64,000 nucleotides of DNA from Poecilobothrus nobilitatus (lineage: Eukaryota > Arthropoda > Insecta > Diptera > Dolichopodidae). The notes under the pieces were generated by a model. That model did not search any database. It was not told the origin of the DNA and saw only the letters and a program-made list of their open reading frames with translations. Positions 44,527-54,974 of this stretch are shown piece by piece (position 1 is the stretch's first letter; every line of letters starts with the position of its first letter). Where the stretch lies: positions 229,286,051 to 229,350,050 of the forward strand of contig OX352772.1 of the NCBI GenBank assembly GCA_947095535.1, written 5' to 3'. The translations under genes and the position numbers were made by a program.

Positions 44527-47500
44527 TAAAGAAAAGGTCGAAAAAAATTATTTTACAAAAGTTTCTTACCGAAACTATAACACCTTATATAATCGAAAGT
44601 GAAAATTCGACATTTGTTAAACGGTTTAATATGAACGGGCACAAAATAAAATTTGTAATTAAATCCGTACCTGACAATAGAGAACCAATTAGCTGGATTA
44701 AGGATGCTATACATCAAATAATCAACATTGCTGTGAAAGATGTGAATTCCAGGGATAAGATTGGGTTAACATTTTGTGGACATTTCTAATGTTTTCCAAA
44801 AAAATTCTGAAGGTAGTAATTTATAATACATTTTTGGCATTTACAGTAATACATAATTTAGTAATACATAATACATTTATAATACATTTTATTATAAACT
44901 ATTTTTATTTTACGTCTACAGGTTTAAGTACAGACACTTTTTGTTTAACAATTACCCATGTTAAATTATCCGTTGGTAGAGGTGGAAGTAATAAATATTC
45001 AAATTTTGATGAGGAATGCTTAAAAAGGAATAATAAGGAATAAAAAATAGCGATAATTTATGTTTACCGCGTGCACTTGTTGTTTCAATAACTAAAATTG
45101 AAAAATTTAATGATTATGAAAAAATTCGAAAAAATATAGGAAAACTTCAAACTTTAACAGCTTTAAAATTATTAGAAAAATCAAAAATAACAATTCCATC
45201 TGAAGGTTGCGGAATTCGTGAATTGAATCAATTTCAAAAATTTTTACACAAACACAAGATTGTTGTATATAAATATTGAACAAGGGGTGCAGAAATAATA
45301 TTTGAAGGATTGAATAATGGGAAAAAAATTAACTTATATCATAATAATCATTACAATGTAATAACCTCACTAACATCTGCTTTTTGCACAGCATTTTATT
45401 GTGAAGAATGTCATATTCCGTATTCTAAGAAAAATGAACATAGATGTTCGAAAAGTTGCCCTTGCTGTCAAAACTCACCAGCTTGTTCACTTAATGTTAA
45501 AAATATTTTATGTATGCAGTGTAATCAAACATTTCGTGGTCAAACCTGTTTTGAAAGCCATAAGGCTTCCAGTTCAAAAAATAGAAGCATCTGTGAAGAA
45601 ATTAGAAAATGCAAATCTTGTTTTAAAGTTCATAAAAGCAGTAGGACTCATATATGTGGAGAATATTTTTATAAGATTTGCGATAATCATGTTCCTGAAA
45701 ACTATAAATGCTGAATGCAAGACAAAACAAAAGTAAATTTTGAAAATTGCATTTACCTATTTTATGATTTAGAAACAAGACAAGAAGAAATTAGCTCTAC
45801 AAAAATAAAAGAACATGTTCCAAGTTTATGTGTGGCTCATCTAAGATGCTTTAAATGTATTAACATTGATTCTCTATACTTCTGAGGAAAATGTAAGTTA
45901 AGAGAGAGAATTTTTAAAACGAAAAATGTGATAGAGTATTTCATGGAATTTATTTTAAAATTAAGAAAGGAAATCAAAAAGATTGTCATAATTGCTCATA
46001 ATGGTCAGGCGTTTGACCATCAATTTATTCTGAATTATATACTCAATAAAACTGTACTTGAACCAAAGTTAATTATGCGAGGTAAAACAATTATTGTTAT
46101 GATAATTGATAATATTAAATTTATAGATTCTATGAATTACTTTCCTATGGCCTTGGCAAAATTACCAAAAGCTTTTAATTTATCAATCAATTTGAAAAAG
46201 GGTTATTTTCCGCATCTATTTAATAAATTGGAAAATGAAAATTACATTGGCCCACTTCCAGCAATTAAATACTATAACTCTAATACAATGAAAGCATATG
46301 AGCGTAATGTGGTATGAACAAAATAGAAACTCAGAATTTAATATGGAGAAAGATATTTTAGAATACTGTATAAATGATGTTGAAATTCTAACTAGAGCAT
46401 GTCTGGTTTTCAGAAAATTGTTTATAGAAGAATGTAATGTGGAACCATTTGTAGAAGCAACAACAATAGCTTCAGCCTGTAATCTTGTATATAGAAGAAA
46501 CTTTCTCAAATCGAATACTATAGGAATTATACCAAGAAAAGGATATTGGATGGAAGACAATCAGTCAAAAATTGCCATGCAATGGCTTATTTGGGAAAAA
46601 GAATTGAGAAAAATTGATTTGAAATGTGCATTTAATGGAAAAGAAAAACAAATCGGAAATGTTAAAGTCGATGGATTTTGCGAAGAGACTAAAGAAATAT
46701 TTGAATTTTACGGTTGCTATTATCATGGACATCTAAAATGTTTAACAAACCAGAGGGATATACCATTACATGATAACTATGGCGATACTTTGAATCTACG
46801 ATATGAAAAAACATTAATGAGATCAGAGTTTATAAAATCATGTGGATATAAAGTTATTGAGATGTGGGAATGTGAATTCCGGGAGCTAATGAGACACAAT
46901 GAAAATATGAGATATTTAGAAAATCATTCATTAATTAATTTAGTTCCTTTAAATCCTCGTGATGCATTTTATGGCGGAAGAACGGGAAATACTTATACAT
47001 ATTATAAATGTAAACAAGGAGAAAAAATTAAATACATAGATGTATGTTCCTTATACCCATATGTTTGCAAACGAAGAAAATTTCCCATAAACTATCCTAA
47101 GATTTATGTTGGAGAAGATACTTGCTCTAAGTTAAACAGAATGACTATTGACGGTATTATTAAATGTAAAATCTTACCACCAACAAATCTATTACACCCC
47201 GTGTTACCTGTCAAACAAAATAATAAATTGATGTTCTCACTATGTAACACTTGTAGTGAACAAAAATATCAAGGAAAATACTGTGACCATACAGACGATG
47301 AAAGAGTATTAGTAGGAACTTGGGTAATTGATGAAATTAAAAAAGCAATTGAAAAAAGGTATAAACTTTTAAATATTTATGAAGTTTGGGAATACGAAAC
47401 AGTAAAATATGACAATTGCAATGGTATTGATGGTTTATTCACTAAAATGATGAATAAATTTATAAAGATTAAACAAGAAGCTTCTGGGTGGCCAATAAAA

Positions 47501-48360
47501 TGTCAAACTCAAAAAGAAAAGGAAGAATATATTGATAGTTTTTTTGAAAAGGAAGAAACTAAATTAGAATACGATAAAGTAGTTAATAATCCTGGTTTAA
47601 GAACTTTTGCTAAGATTATTTTAAACTCATTCTGGGAAAAATTTGGGCAAAAGGAAAATCAACAACAAACCACCATTATAAATCAACCTTTTAAACTTTA
47701 CGAGTTAATAACAAACCCCTCTGTAGAAGTATGTCACATATTTCCAGTAAATGAAGAAAACATAGTGGCTAGCTGGAAGTATAAAGAAGAAGCAACAACT
47801 TCTTTATCTACTGCCAACGTAAGTATCGGTGCTTATACAACAACACATGCTCGTCTTCAACGTTACAGTTATCTAGAGAAGCTAGATAGTAGAGTATTAT
47901 ATTATGACACCGATTCGGTGTTGTATATTAGTCGAGCAGGAGAATATGACCACAAACAGGAGAATTTATAGGAGACATGACAGATGAGTTAGAGTGTTAT
48001 GGTATAGCGAGTTATATTACAGAATTTGTAAGTGGTGGTCCCAAGAACTACGCCTACAAAATTTACTGTATAAAAGATAATACCGAAAAAATTGTTTGTA
48101 AAGTTAAAGGATTCTCTCTTAGTTATGAAGCTCCACTAAAAATTAATTTTAATAGCATAAAGGAAGCAGTTTTAAATTCATTGAATAGCACAGACACATA
48201 CGTCATTTCAGAAAATATTCGTCGAAATAAAAATCACGATGTACTTACGATTCCTGAAATAAAAAAATATCAACCAAAATCGGAAAAACGAAAATTTAAT
48301 GAAGATGGTAGTTCTTTACCGTATGGATATAATAGGAAAAAATCACGTCTTGATAAGTAA
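44527..48360 (+). pseudogene. Polinton family B DNA polymerase (protein-primed type)
   Basis: N-terminal text NMNGHKIKFVIKSVPDN and SWIKDAIHQIINIAV (44630-44740) is followed, after a deletion/frame change near 44775, by NVFQKNSEG, a putative intron, and LSTDTFCLTITHVKL. Then LCLPRALVVSITKIE, and a cysteine-rich finger region (CEECHIPYS, CPCCQNSPAC, CFESH). Exonuclease motifs are YLFYDLETRQ and IAHNGQAFDHQF. Polymerase motifs follow: A IDVCSLYPYV, B KIILNSFWEKFG, C YYDTDSVLYI. FVSGGPKNYAYK is near the end. TGA stops occur at 45277, 45712 and 45883; frame changes lie near 45045, 46300 and 47970. The long frame 46298-47971 (557 residues) holds all three palm motifs. It would replicate the element from a protein primer. 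Confidence 0.9.
44813..44921 (+). other. putative 109-bp spliceosomal intron in Polinton PolB
   Basis: GTAGTAATTTATAA at the left and a T-rich tract followed by GTCTACAG at the right bracket 109 AT-rich bases. Removing them joins GAA-G to GT-TTA, giving the family sequence NSEG-LSTDTFC without a gap, phase 1. Without removal about 36 unrelated residues would interrupt a conserved block. Confidence 0.55.
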
Positions 48361-48514
48361 ATCATTCAAATTTGTTTACATATTAATTTAAAATTTTTAA
48401 AATCTTAACATCTGGTTATCGTAAAAAATTTTTCAACTTAGATTTAAATAAAAATATAATAATAAAAAATTTTAATAAAAGATTTTTAACATAAAAATAA
48501 AAATGTCTTTTATT
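48361..48514. other. Polinton 3' non-coding stretch
   Basis: A-rich sequence after the PolB stop with AATAAAA-type hexamers (near 48450-48500) that could serve as polyadenylation signals. Confidence 0.4.
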
Positions 48515-49650
48515 TTTATCTTATGTTTACAAAATAGGTACAAGCAATTAACTTCTTTTTGATTTTTATTATTTTTTATTTTTTCATTTCTTACAGCATA
48601 GAATGGAACGTAATAATAACAAAACAAAGTAAAATCGGAGATTTCAGGTTATTTTCTCAATCTTCTTATAGAACAGAAAAAAGACATCCTACATAACAGA
48701 TGCATCTATAATTATATAATTTTTTTCTTTCTTTTCTTTTTATTTTTACTGTTTTACTGCATTCATAAATTTTAACATTGTTTAAAAGAGCCAAACTAGT
48801 TTTAACAATTTATTTTACACCAGGTAAACAGAAATTAGAAGAATGCAAAATTTTTTTAAGTTCATATGTACTTAGAACAAAATATAGAATATAGAGAAAC
48901 AACTCATATCCTAAAATAGGTAACATATTTTTCTTATTTTTATTTTACACCTTAAAGCTATAATAACAACTTTTAACAATGTTCTTTATATGCCAAACTA
49001 CACTTTGTACTTCTTGTTTACGTTTTGTTTTTATTTGTATTATTTATATCTTGGTATTCAAAAGTACCTATGAATATTTTTCTTATTAAATAATAAAAAC
49101 AAGTTTTTTCGTTTCTTTTATATCTCCTTTTACGTATGTAGGTATATTTTATTAAGCATGCGATTTTGCGCAATTTAAAAAAATAAACTTGATTTGACCT
49201 GAAAAATATCATCTTTCTATTTGTATGATATCCTATTACAAAGTATCAATGAATTTATTGAAAAACCTAAATATCCTAAACTTGTTCAGTTCATTAACCT
49301 TGCCTAACAACTTCTACAGTACCAACAACCTTCATTTCCTACTACACAATCACTTGCAACTTATAAATCAACAACCCATGCTTATAACCTAAACTTGTTC
49401 AGTTCATTAACCTTGCCTAACAACTTCTACAGTACCAACAACCTTCATTTCTTACTATACAATCACTTGCAACTTATAAGTTAACAACCCATGCTTATAA
49501 CCTAAACTGAAACAAACAAAAGAAGTTATTGACCTACTAACCAAGAATAACCTACATTAAACCCATCAATCAAAATATAGGTCAGTGAGCATGGTCTTCG
49601 GTGCGACATGGCATGATCTTTTCCCATCCCCAAGTGCAGGATTACCTACT
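48515..49650 (-). repeat. Polinton right terminal inverted repeat
   Basis: Reverse complement of 34659-35660, from the CAAGCAATTAACTT region to the end GGATTACCTACT. About 235 bases at 48725-48955 have no partner in the left repeat, while the left repeat has one extra tandem unit. The two ends therefore differ in structure. Confidence 0.9.
49275..49500 (-). repeat. two ~113-bp tandem units in the right Polinton repeat
   Basis: CCTAAACTTGTTCAG starts at 49275 and 49388, and a third partial start lies at 49501. Units are 113 bases and are the reverse complement of the three units at 34802-35120. Confidence 0.9.
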
Positions 49651-49656
49651 ATTGGT
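49651..49656. repeat. Polinton target duplication, right (ATTGGT)
   Basis: Follows the CT end of the Polinton; partner of ATTGAT at 34653-34658 with one mismatch. Confidence 0.75.
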
Positions 49657-49790
49657 GATCATTAACAGTGTAGTCCTCGAGTACTTATCAGGTTTTGTTG
49701 GCTGCCTTGTCCATTATTTGCTTCCCTCTGCTGTTGGTATGTGGCTCTACCCAATCTACAGCTCTAGCATTGAAATCTACATCCAATAAT
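49657..49790 (-). mobile_element. LINE-F copy 1, 5' part right of the Polinton
   Basis: Matches 52390-52523 of copy 2. On the minus strand it encodes VDFNARAVDWVEPHTNSRGK, the catalytic DFN block of the endonuclease, directly after the TAA array. It completes copy 1, whose main part is 32246-34658. Confidence 0.85.
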
Positions 49791-49832
49791 ACTAATAATA
49801 ATAACAATAATAATAATATAATAATAATAATT

Positions 49833-49863
<31 letters not shown>

Positions 49864-49950
49864 TAATAATTATAATAATAATCATAATTATAATAATAAT
49901 AATCATAATTATAATAATAATAATCATAATTATAATAATAATAATAATAA
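49788..49950. repeat. TAA microsatellite array, middle
   Basis: About 160 bases of TAA repeats with ATCATAATTATAATAATA higher-order units. It separates the 5' end of LINE-F copy 1 from the 3' end of copy 2. Confidence 0.95.
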
Positions 49951-52523
49951 TTTTTTTTTTTTTCTCTTGCGAGGGGTGAAAAATCTTTTAAAGAGCTTTT
50001 AGAGAGTCCGCACTCTAAAAGACTGTGAGACTTCCGTGATGTTAAATTGAGGCTCTCAGGTCTCTGGGTTACTCACTAAAAAACAACCTGACTCGGATCC
50101 CACGATGAATTCCAGCCTGGAACCGCTCTCGCATTAGTTCGGGTTGGATCGTGCTATTTTCGTTTGTTTTTCGGTGATCCTTATTTAAGTTTCATCAATC
50201 TTCCAGATATTTTAGGAGTTTTTTCTTCCTCAGCACTGCTTCTATATAAACTGCTAATGTGTCCCACTGCTCTTCGCTTTCTAGCATAACGCAAACGATG
50301 TTTTCGGGGGTTATAGGCCCTATTGCCGACACCAAAGAGCTTCTGTGTTCTTCTGCCAAGCCACACTCAAAGAAAGTGTGACAGATCCAGCAGATAACGT
50401 TCGCGGTAACTGTTACCGCCATATGCGACACCGTCCGATAGGAGCACGTGTTGCGCTCCTATCCGAGCTCCTATCCGTTGTACTGCCGTTAGTCGCTTCC
50501 TGCAGTACTCTTTGTTAAGAGCGTCCGCCCAGATCTCAGCACCGTACGGTAATATGGATTGCGCCACCGTCATGATCAGACGCCTTTTATTTGGTTGAGG
50601 CCTGCCAATATTCGCCACAAGCATACTAATTTGATTTGTAATCCTCGCTGCCTTATCTATGGCTTGTTTCATTTGTTTCCAGAACGTGAGTTTTGAGTCC
50701 AATATGATCCCAGGTACTTTGCGGATTCTTTTGTCTCTATTGTTTGGATGCCAGCTTGCATTGTAATTCTTGTTGGAATCCCTTTCCTTGTTAGGATGAC
50801 AATTTCTGTTTTTTCTTCTGCTATTTCCAACCCATGCAGTTGCATCCAATTGCACACTCTTCTCATGTAATTGAGTGCAGTTGCATCCAATTGCACTCCC
50901 TTCTCTTGGTTCAGTTTGATCTGTGCCTCTTCCACGTTCCGTACTGTGATGACTGCTGCCATATTGTCTGCATAGCTTACTGGTAAAGTTCCTTTCGGCA
51001 TCGCTATAATAATAATATAATATAGTACTAATATAATTACTAATATAATATAGTAATCCATCGTAACCACATTCCACAACTCTTGTCCTAAGATGGACCC
51101 TTGGGCAGCTCCTGCGGTGATTTGTTTCCTTCTGGTTCCGCTTTCAGTGCTGTATGCTAAGCTTTGTTCATTAAGATAATCTTCTAAGATTCTTTGCAGA
51201 TAAATGGGTATGTGGAATGCATTTTGCGATGCCTCTATCATATCATTCCACCTCGCTGAGCTAAAAGCATTCTTAACATCCAGTGTTACAAGAAAAACTA
51301 TTTTCCTGTAATAGTGGTTTCCCCTTTCGGCTGCTTCTGCAATTTTTGTCACCGTTTGAATAGCATTTAGCGATGATTTTCCCGGGCTAAATCCAAACTA
51401 CTTATCTTATCAGTGGCAGGTGATCAGCCAGATCAGCCAGATCACCTGCAGCTCTTATAGCCATACCCAATCGAGTTTTTAATAATTTCTCGAGAAGCTT
51501 CCCAGCTGTGTCAAGCATACATAGTGGTCTGTAAGATGAAGCCGTAAAACATTCTCCTTTACCTTTGTCTATCTATACTAGTTTTGCCTCCTTCCATCTC
51601 TTGCAAAAAAAGCCTTTTTTAAACACGTATTGTACATGTTTAGCATTGTCTCCGGGCAAACATCGACTGCTGCTTTTATGGCTTCATTAGGAATCCCGTG
51701 AGTACCAGGTGCTTCCTTGTTCCTCAGAGAACTCGCTGCTGCTTCTAGCTCCCCTGGGGTGAATTCTCGCATTTTCTCATTTATATACCCTGAATATATC
51801 TCGTTTCTTATTGGATGTGTGAGGAAAAGCGCATCTACAATGAATTCCATTTTTTCTGCTGTCATTGCACTATCACCTGCTGCAGCTTTGAATTTCTTCA
51901 TTGCAATCTTGTATCCCAACCCCTAGGGCTCGGTATTCACCTCTTCGCAAAATTCTCTCCATTTTTTGATTTTGCTTTTCTTTATGGCAATTCGGAGTTG
52001 TTTTCTAACTATCTTGTGCTCCATCGATGCAATCGCCGCCTCTGGTATGTTTCTGATCCGCTGTGCCACCCGACTTAGGTGCAAGCATTTCCTTCTTATT
52101 TCTGCTATTTCGTCCGCCTACCAGTATATTGGGCGCTTGTTTTCTCTCCAATTTTTCCGTGGCATAGATACTTCGCAGACCCGTGCAATGCTGTTCATCA
52201 CTGAATTAACCACCGCTTCTGCTTTTGCTCTACCCTCTAAATTTTGCGAACACTCCCTTACACTTTCAAGGCTATTACTCAAAGCCGACCTCATTTTATT
52301 GCGATCAAGTTTTTCCACATTCCATCTAACATTTAGGTCTCGACTTCTCAATCTCTCTGTCGGAGCAGCATGTAACTCGAATGATATATATTGGCGATCG
52401 CTACCAGTGTAGTCCTCGAGTACTTATCAGGTTTTGTTGGCTGCCATGACCATTATTTGCTTTCCTCTGCTTTTGGTATGTCGCTCTCCCCATTTTAACG
52501 CTTTAGCATTGAAATCTACAGCC
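49951..52523 (-). mobile_element. LINE-F copy 2 (R1 clade), uninterrupted
   Basis: Aligns with copy 1 from the TTTTTCTCTTGCGA 3' end (49968 here, 32254 there) to the endonuclease DFNAKALKWGERHTKSRG at the 5' end (about 52520-52455). Within it the endonuclease has lost roughly 30 residues before VLEDYTGSDRQYISFELH, where active enzymes have SDH. It shows the empty Polinton site near 52389-52394. The 5' cut is at the TAA array, exactly as in copy 1. Confidence 0.85.
50367..52351 (-). pseudogene. LINE-F copy 2 ORF2: reverse transcriptase region
   Basis: The same blocks as copy 1: RSRDLNVRWNVEKLD (52351 on), SSLRNKEAPGTHGIPNEAIK (51919 on), VTLDVKNAFSSARWNDMI, TAGAAQGSILGQELWNV and the Ile/Tyr-rich run. 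Then SYADNM in place of the ADD box (51352-50669), and C-terminal NIGRPQPNKRRL with SILPYGAEIWADAL in another frame (51077-50367). Frame changes near 51500, 50700 and 51920. Dead. The shared ADN change shows both copies descend from one inactive parent. Confidence 0.85.
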
Positions 52524-52656
52524 AATAATAATAATAATAGTATTAATAATAATAATAATAATAATAATAAATATAATAATAATAATAATAATTATAATAA
52601 TAATAATAACAATAATAATAATATTAATAATAATATAAATATTGATAATAATAATG

Positions 52657-52694
<38 letters not shown>
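52524..52694. repeat. TAA microsatellite array, right
   Basis: About 170 bases of AAT repeats between the 5' end of LINE-F copy 2 and the truncated Gypsy reverse transcriptase. Confidence 0.95.
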
Positions 52695-52698
<4 letters not shown>

Positions 52699-53460
52699 TA
52701 AAAAAACGCCAGTAGTCGGTTTTATGCCTTGTCGTAATTTGTTCATTTCAAAAATTCCTCTATGGGTTACGATCGATAGTAACTTTTTACTTTCGTCATC
52801 GACCTCGACTTGAAAATAAGCATCCGACAAATCGATATGAAAAAATATTGAACTACCTGCAAATTTACTGAATATTTCTTCTGGAGTTATAAGTGTATAA
52901 TTATGGATTCCTTGTGCCTCATTCAATCCCATTGAAAAATCAGCACATAGCGTGAGTACTCCATTTAATATTCGTACACAGACTATGGGTACGTTCCATT
53001 CAGCATAATCAATTGGTGAAATTATATTTAATGATTGAAACCCTTGAACTTCCTCATCTACTTGCGGTTTGATTGCGAAAGCTTTTTTGAGCATATATGG
53101 GATGTGCACTGGGTTTAAGATGTAGTTTGACCGTATGCGTGTATTTTTCCAAATAGTTACTAAAGGTGTTTTGAATTTCAGCATTGTTATTGAAGAAGCT
53201 TTATAGATTTGTTTAACAGCATTGCAAATTGTGTTTATTGGTTTGTCCCAAATTTTGAATTGATCAATAATATCTATACCTAAAATATGAAGATTTTGAT
53301 TATTTATGACATAGCACTTACCGCACTTAGTTTCTGATTTAAATTTAATTTTACAGGAGAATTCGACTTCAAATTTCATAGTGTTTTCAGAAGCATCGGA
53401 TGCTAATTTAGAAGAGTGAAATATTTCTGTCTTCACGATTAATTCCCATGTTTTTGTAGG
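52695..53460 (-). pseudogene. Gypsy copy 1: protease to reverse transcriptase, truncated
   Basis: The 53436-52690 frame carries the end of the retropepsin domain (CYVINNQNLHILGIDIIDQF), then VHIPYMLKKAFAIKPQVDEE, CADFSMGLNEAQGIHNYTLI, EEIFSKFAGSSIFFHIDLSD-AYFQ with the first catalytic Asp, and LRQGIKPTTGVF. The coding sequence stops at the TAA array before the YLDD box. The retropepsin DTG is missing (see 53461-54042). The block structure fits Ty3/Gypsy of the Mag-like group. The enzyme would copy the element RNA; this copy cannot. Confidence 0.85.
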
Positions 53461-54042
53461 AATTATTGTTTTTCTATTTTCAAACTTATTGGAACATCAT
53501 TTATTTTTACTTGAATGTACTTTCGTTTATTTTGCACGGTGCCGAAATTATAAACTGAAATCAAACTAACTTGTTTTTTTTTGCTTTTGAAAATGATGAT
53601 GATTTTGATGATGAAAATTATGATGGTGATTTTGTAAACGATTTTATGCAGCTGCAGTAACTTTCTTGATGACCTAACTTCTTGCAAATGTTGCAGATAT
53701 GATAGGTGTTTTGCAGTTTTTCACATAGTGCATAACACAGTGTTTTTGGTAATCTATTTTCGTCAACTTTTGTATTTATACTTTTGTTTGCTCAAATTTT
53801 TATTTGGATTCTTAAATTTTTTTTCATATGAAATTTGCAGATGTATCACTTATTGTTCTCCTTTCGATTAATGACATGTCGTCTTTTAAGATTATGATTT
53901 GTTGACATTCTTGCACGATTTTATCCAGCGTTATTTGTTCATCTGAAGCTAGCTTTGATAATGTTTTTGTTATTGTGTCTGACTCTATTTGTAAACGTAG
54001 TCCTGTTCCAAAAATTAAGCACTTGAACTGATCTGATATAAG
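53461..54042 (-). pseudogene. Gypsy copy 1: gag C-terminus, zinc knuckle and broken protease
   Basis: The minus strand encodes LISDQFKCLIFGTGLRL (end of capsid), a helical segment, and CNICKKLGHQESYC, a CX2CX4HX4C zinc knuckle (about 53700-53650), followed by YIQVKINDVPISLKIEK. In active retropepsins DTG follows V-x-INDVP-x-x-x-x; here a stop and a short deletion replace it. The identical loss is present in copy 2. Confidence 0.75.
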
Positions 54043-54576
54043 TTAACTTAGCTTAAACTCTTCACAAAGCTTGTCGAGTAGAGTTATTGCATATGCGACC
54101 AGACTTTCGCTTTCACTTTTAGTTGCTTGAATACACTTGTATCGAGTGTGAAACATAGATTCTGGGCGACCAAATAATGACTTTAATTTTGTGGTGGTTT
54201 CTTTAAAATTCAAATCCTTTGGTAATTTTGGTAATATGTAATTTATGTACCTATTATGTTCCAATGCATTTAAATTCCTTAGTAGTAGACGAACTTTCAA
54301 TAATTCGTCCAATTGTTTACAGTCGTATTCAAAGAGTTCCGAATACTTTGCAAACCATGCTTCAAAAGTTATTCCCTCTTCTGGAACATATATGAACTCT
54401 TGAATACTGTTTGCCAATGATTCCATCAAAAATTCATTTGTGTTCTTTGATACGGCTTGAGATAATTCAGATTTTACATTTCCTTCAAGGAGAGCTGCTA
54501 TTAGTTTCCCTTGCTGTTCTAGCACCTTTATTAATTTTTCAGCTTGGACAGCGTCCATGTTAAATTTGGTGAACAA
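54043..54576 (-). pseudogene. Gypsy copy 1 gag (capsid)
   Basis: 177 residues from MFTKFNMDAVQAEKLIKVLE to EEFKLS, where a TAA interrupts the capsid before LISDQ. ITFEAWFAKYSELFEYDC and LRNLNALEHNRYINYILPKL, then LKSLFGRPESMF, match gag of Mag-like Gypsy elements. Gag assembles the virus-like particle. The same stop occurs at the same place in copy 2. Confidence 0.8.
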
Positions 54577-54720
54577 AAGAAAAAAAATTAAACTCGTATG
54601 ATTAATAAAAAAAAAATATTATCAAAATATAAATGTATATACTGTATTGTATAAAAAAAACTGTATAAAAAAAAGAATATTATCAAAGTATAAATGTATA
54701 TACTGTATTTTTTTTTTGTA

Positions 54721-54733
54721 TCCTCGTCGTCAA
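54721..54733 (-). promoter_or_regulatory. primer binding site-like sequence of Gypsy copy 1
   Basis: Two bases inside the LTR end the minus strand reads TGACGACGAGGAT, which is one base from TGGCGACGAGGAT, a common primer binding site of Mag-like Gypsy elements (tRNA-Ser type). The same variant occurs in copy 2 at 62891-62904. Confidence 0.55.
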
Positions 54734-54734
54734 T

Positions 54735-54974
54735 TGTTGCATATTTGAGTTGAAATAAAATCAATTGTATTTTCGGTTCTGACATTATTTATTAACTTAA
54801 ATACAATCATTTATAATACAATGCTGTTTGCTCATCTGTTACTAAAACATGAGTGAATAATAAAATATAAAGTATGAATGTACAATAAGAATAATGCATG
54901 GTCATGTCATATCAGTAGACGATGCAGAGGTATGTAACATACGATATGAGTGTACAATGCAGATGTATGCAACA
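54735..54974 (-). repeat. shared 240-bp LTR between two Gypsy copies
   Basis: Ends are TGTTGC and GCAACA. On the minus strand it is preceded by a polypurine tract (AAAAAAGGGAGA at 54975-54986), so it is the 3' LTR of the right copy, and followed by a primer binding site and gag, so it is also the 5' LTR of the left copy. Its inner 150 bases recur at 62906-63062. Confidence 0.8.

Larger units (their letters stand above)
34659..49650 (+). mobile_element. Polinton/Maverick element, 15 kb, inserted in LINE-F copy 1
   Basis: Length 14,992 bases, bordered by terminal inverted repeats of about 1 kb beginning AG and ending CT, with 6-bp target duplications. The gene set is diagnostic: packaging ATPase, adenain-type protease, chromodomain integrase, protein-primed PolB, major capsid (double jelly-roll type by family), penton-like capsid, and small basic core proteins. 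Most genes are on the plus strand; two small ones are on the minus strand. The element would self-replicate via PolB and integrate via integrase, and could in principle form virions. Stops and frameshifts in capsid, integrase and polymerase genes mean this copy is inactive. Confidence 0.95.

Noticed and set aside
38309..45885. Alternative genetic code with TGA read as Trp
   Set aside because: TAA and TAG stops and several frameshifts are present in the same genes, and some TGA codons replace residues other than Trp. Simple decay explains the data.
34659..49650. Intact, recently active virus or giant virus insertion
   Set aside because: Gene set, size and ends fit a Polinton, and capsid, integrase and polymerase genes have multiple inactivating lesions.
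49688..49979. Ile- or Asn-rich reading frames on both strands
   Set aside because: Same reason: TAA repeat, joined to a few codons of the LINE-F endonuclease.
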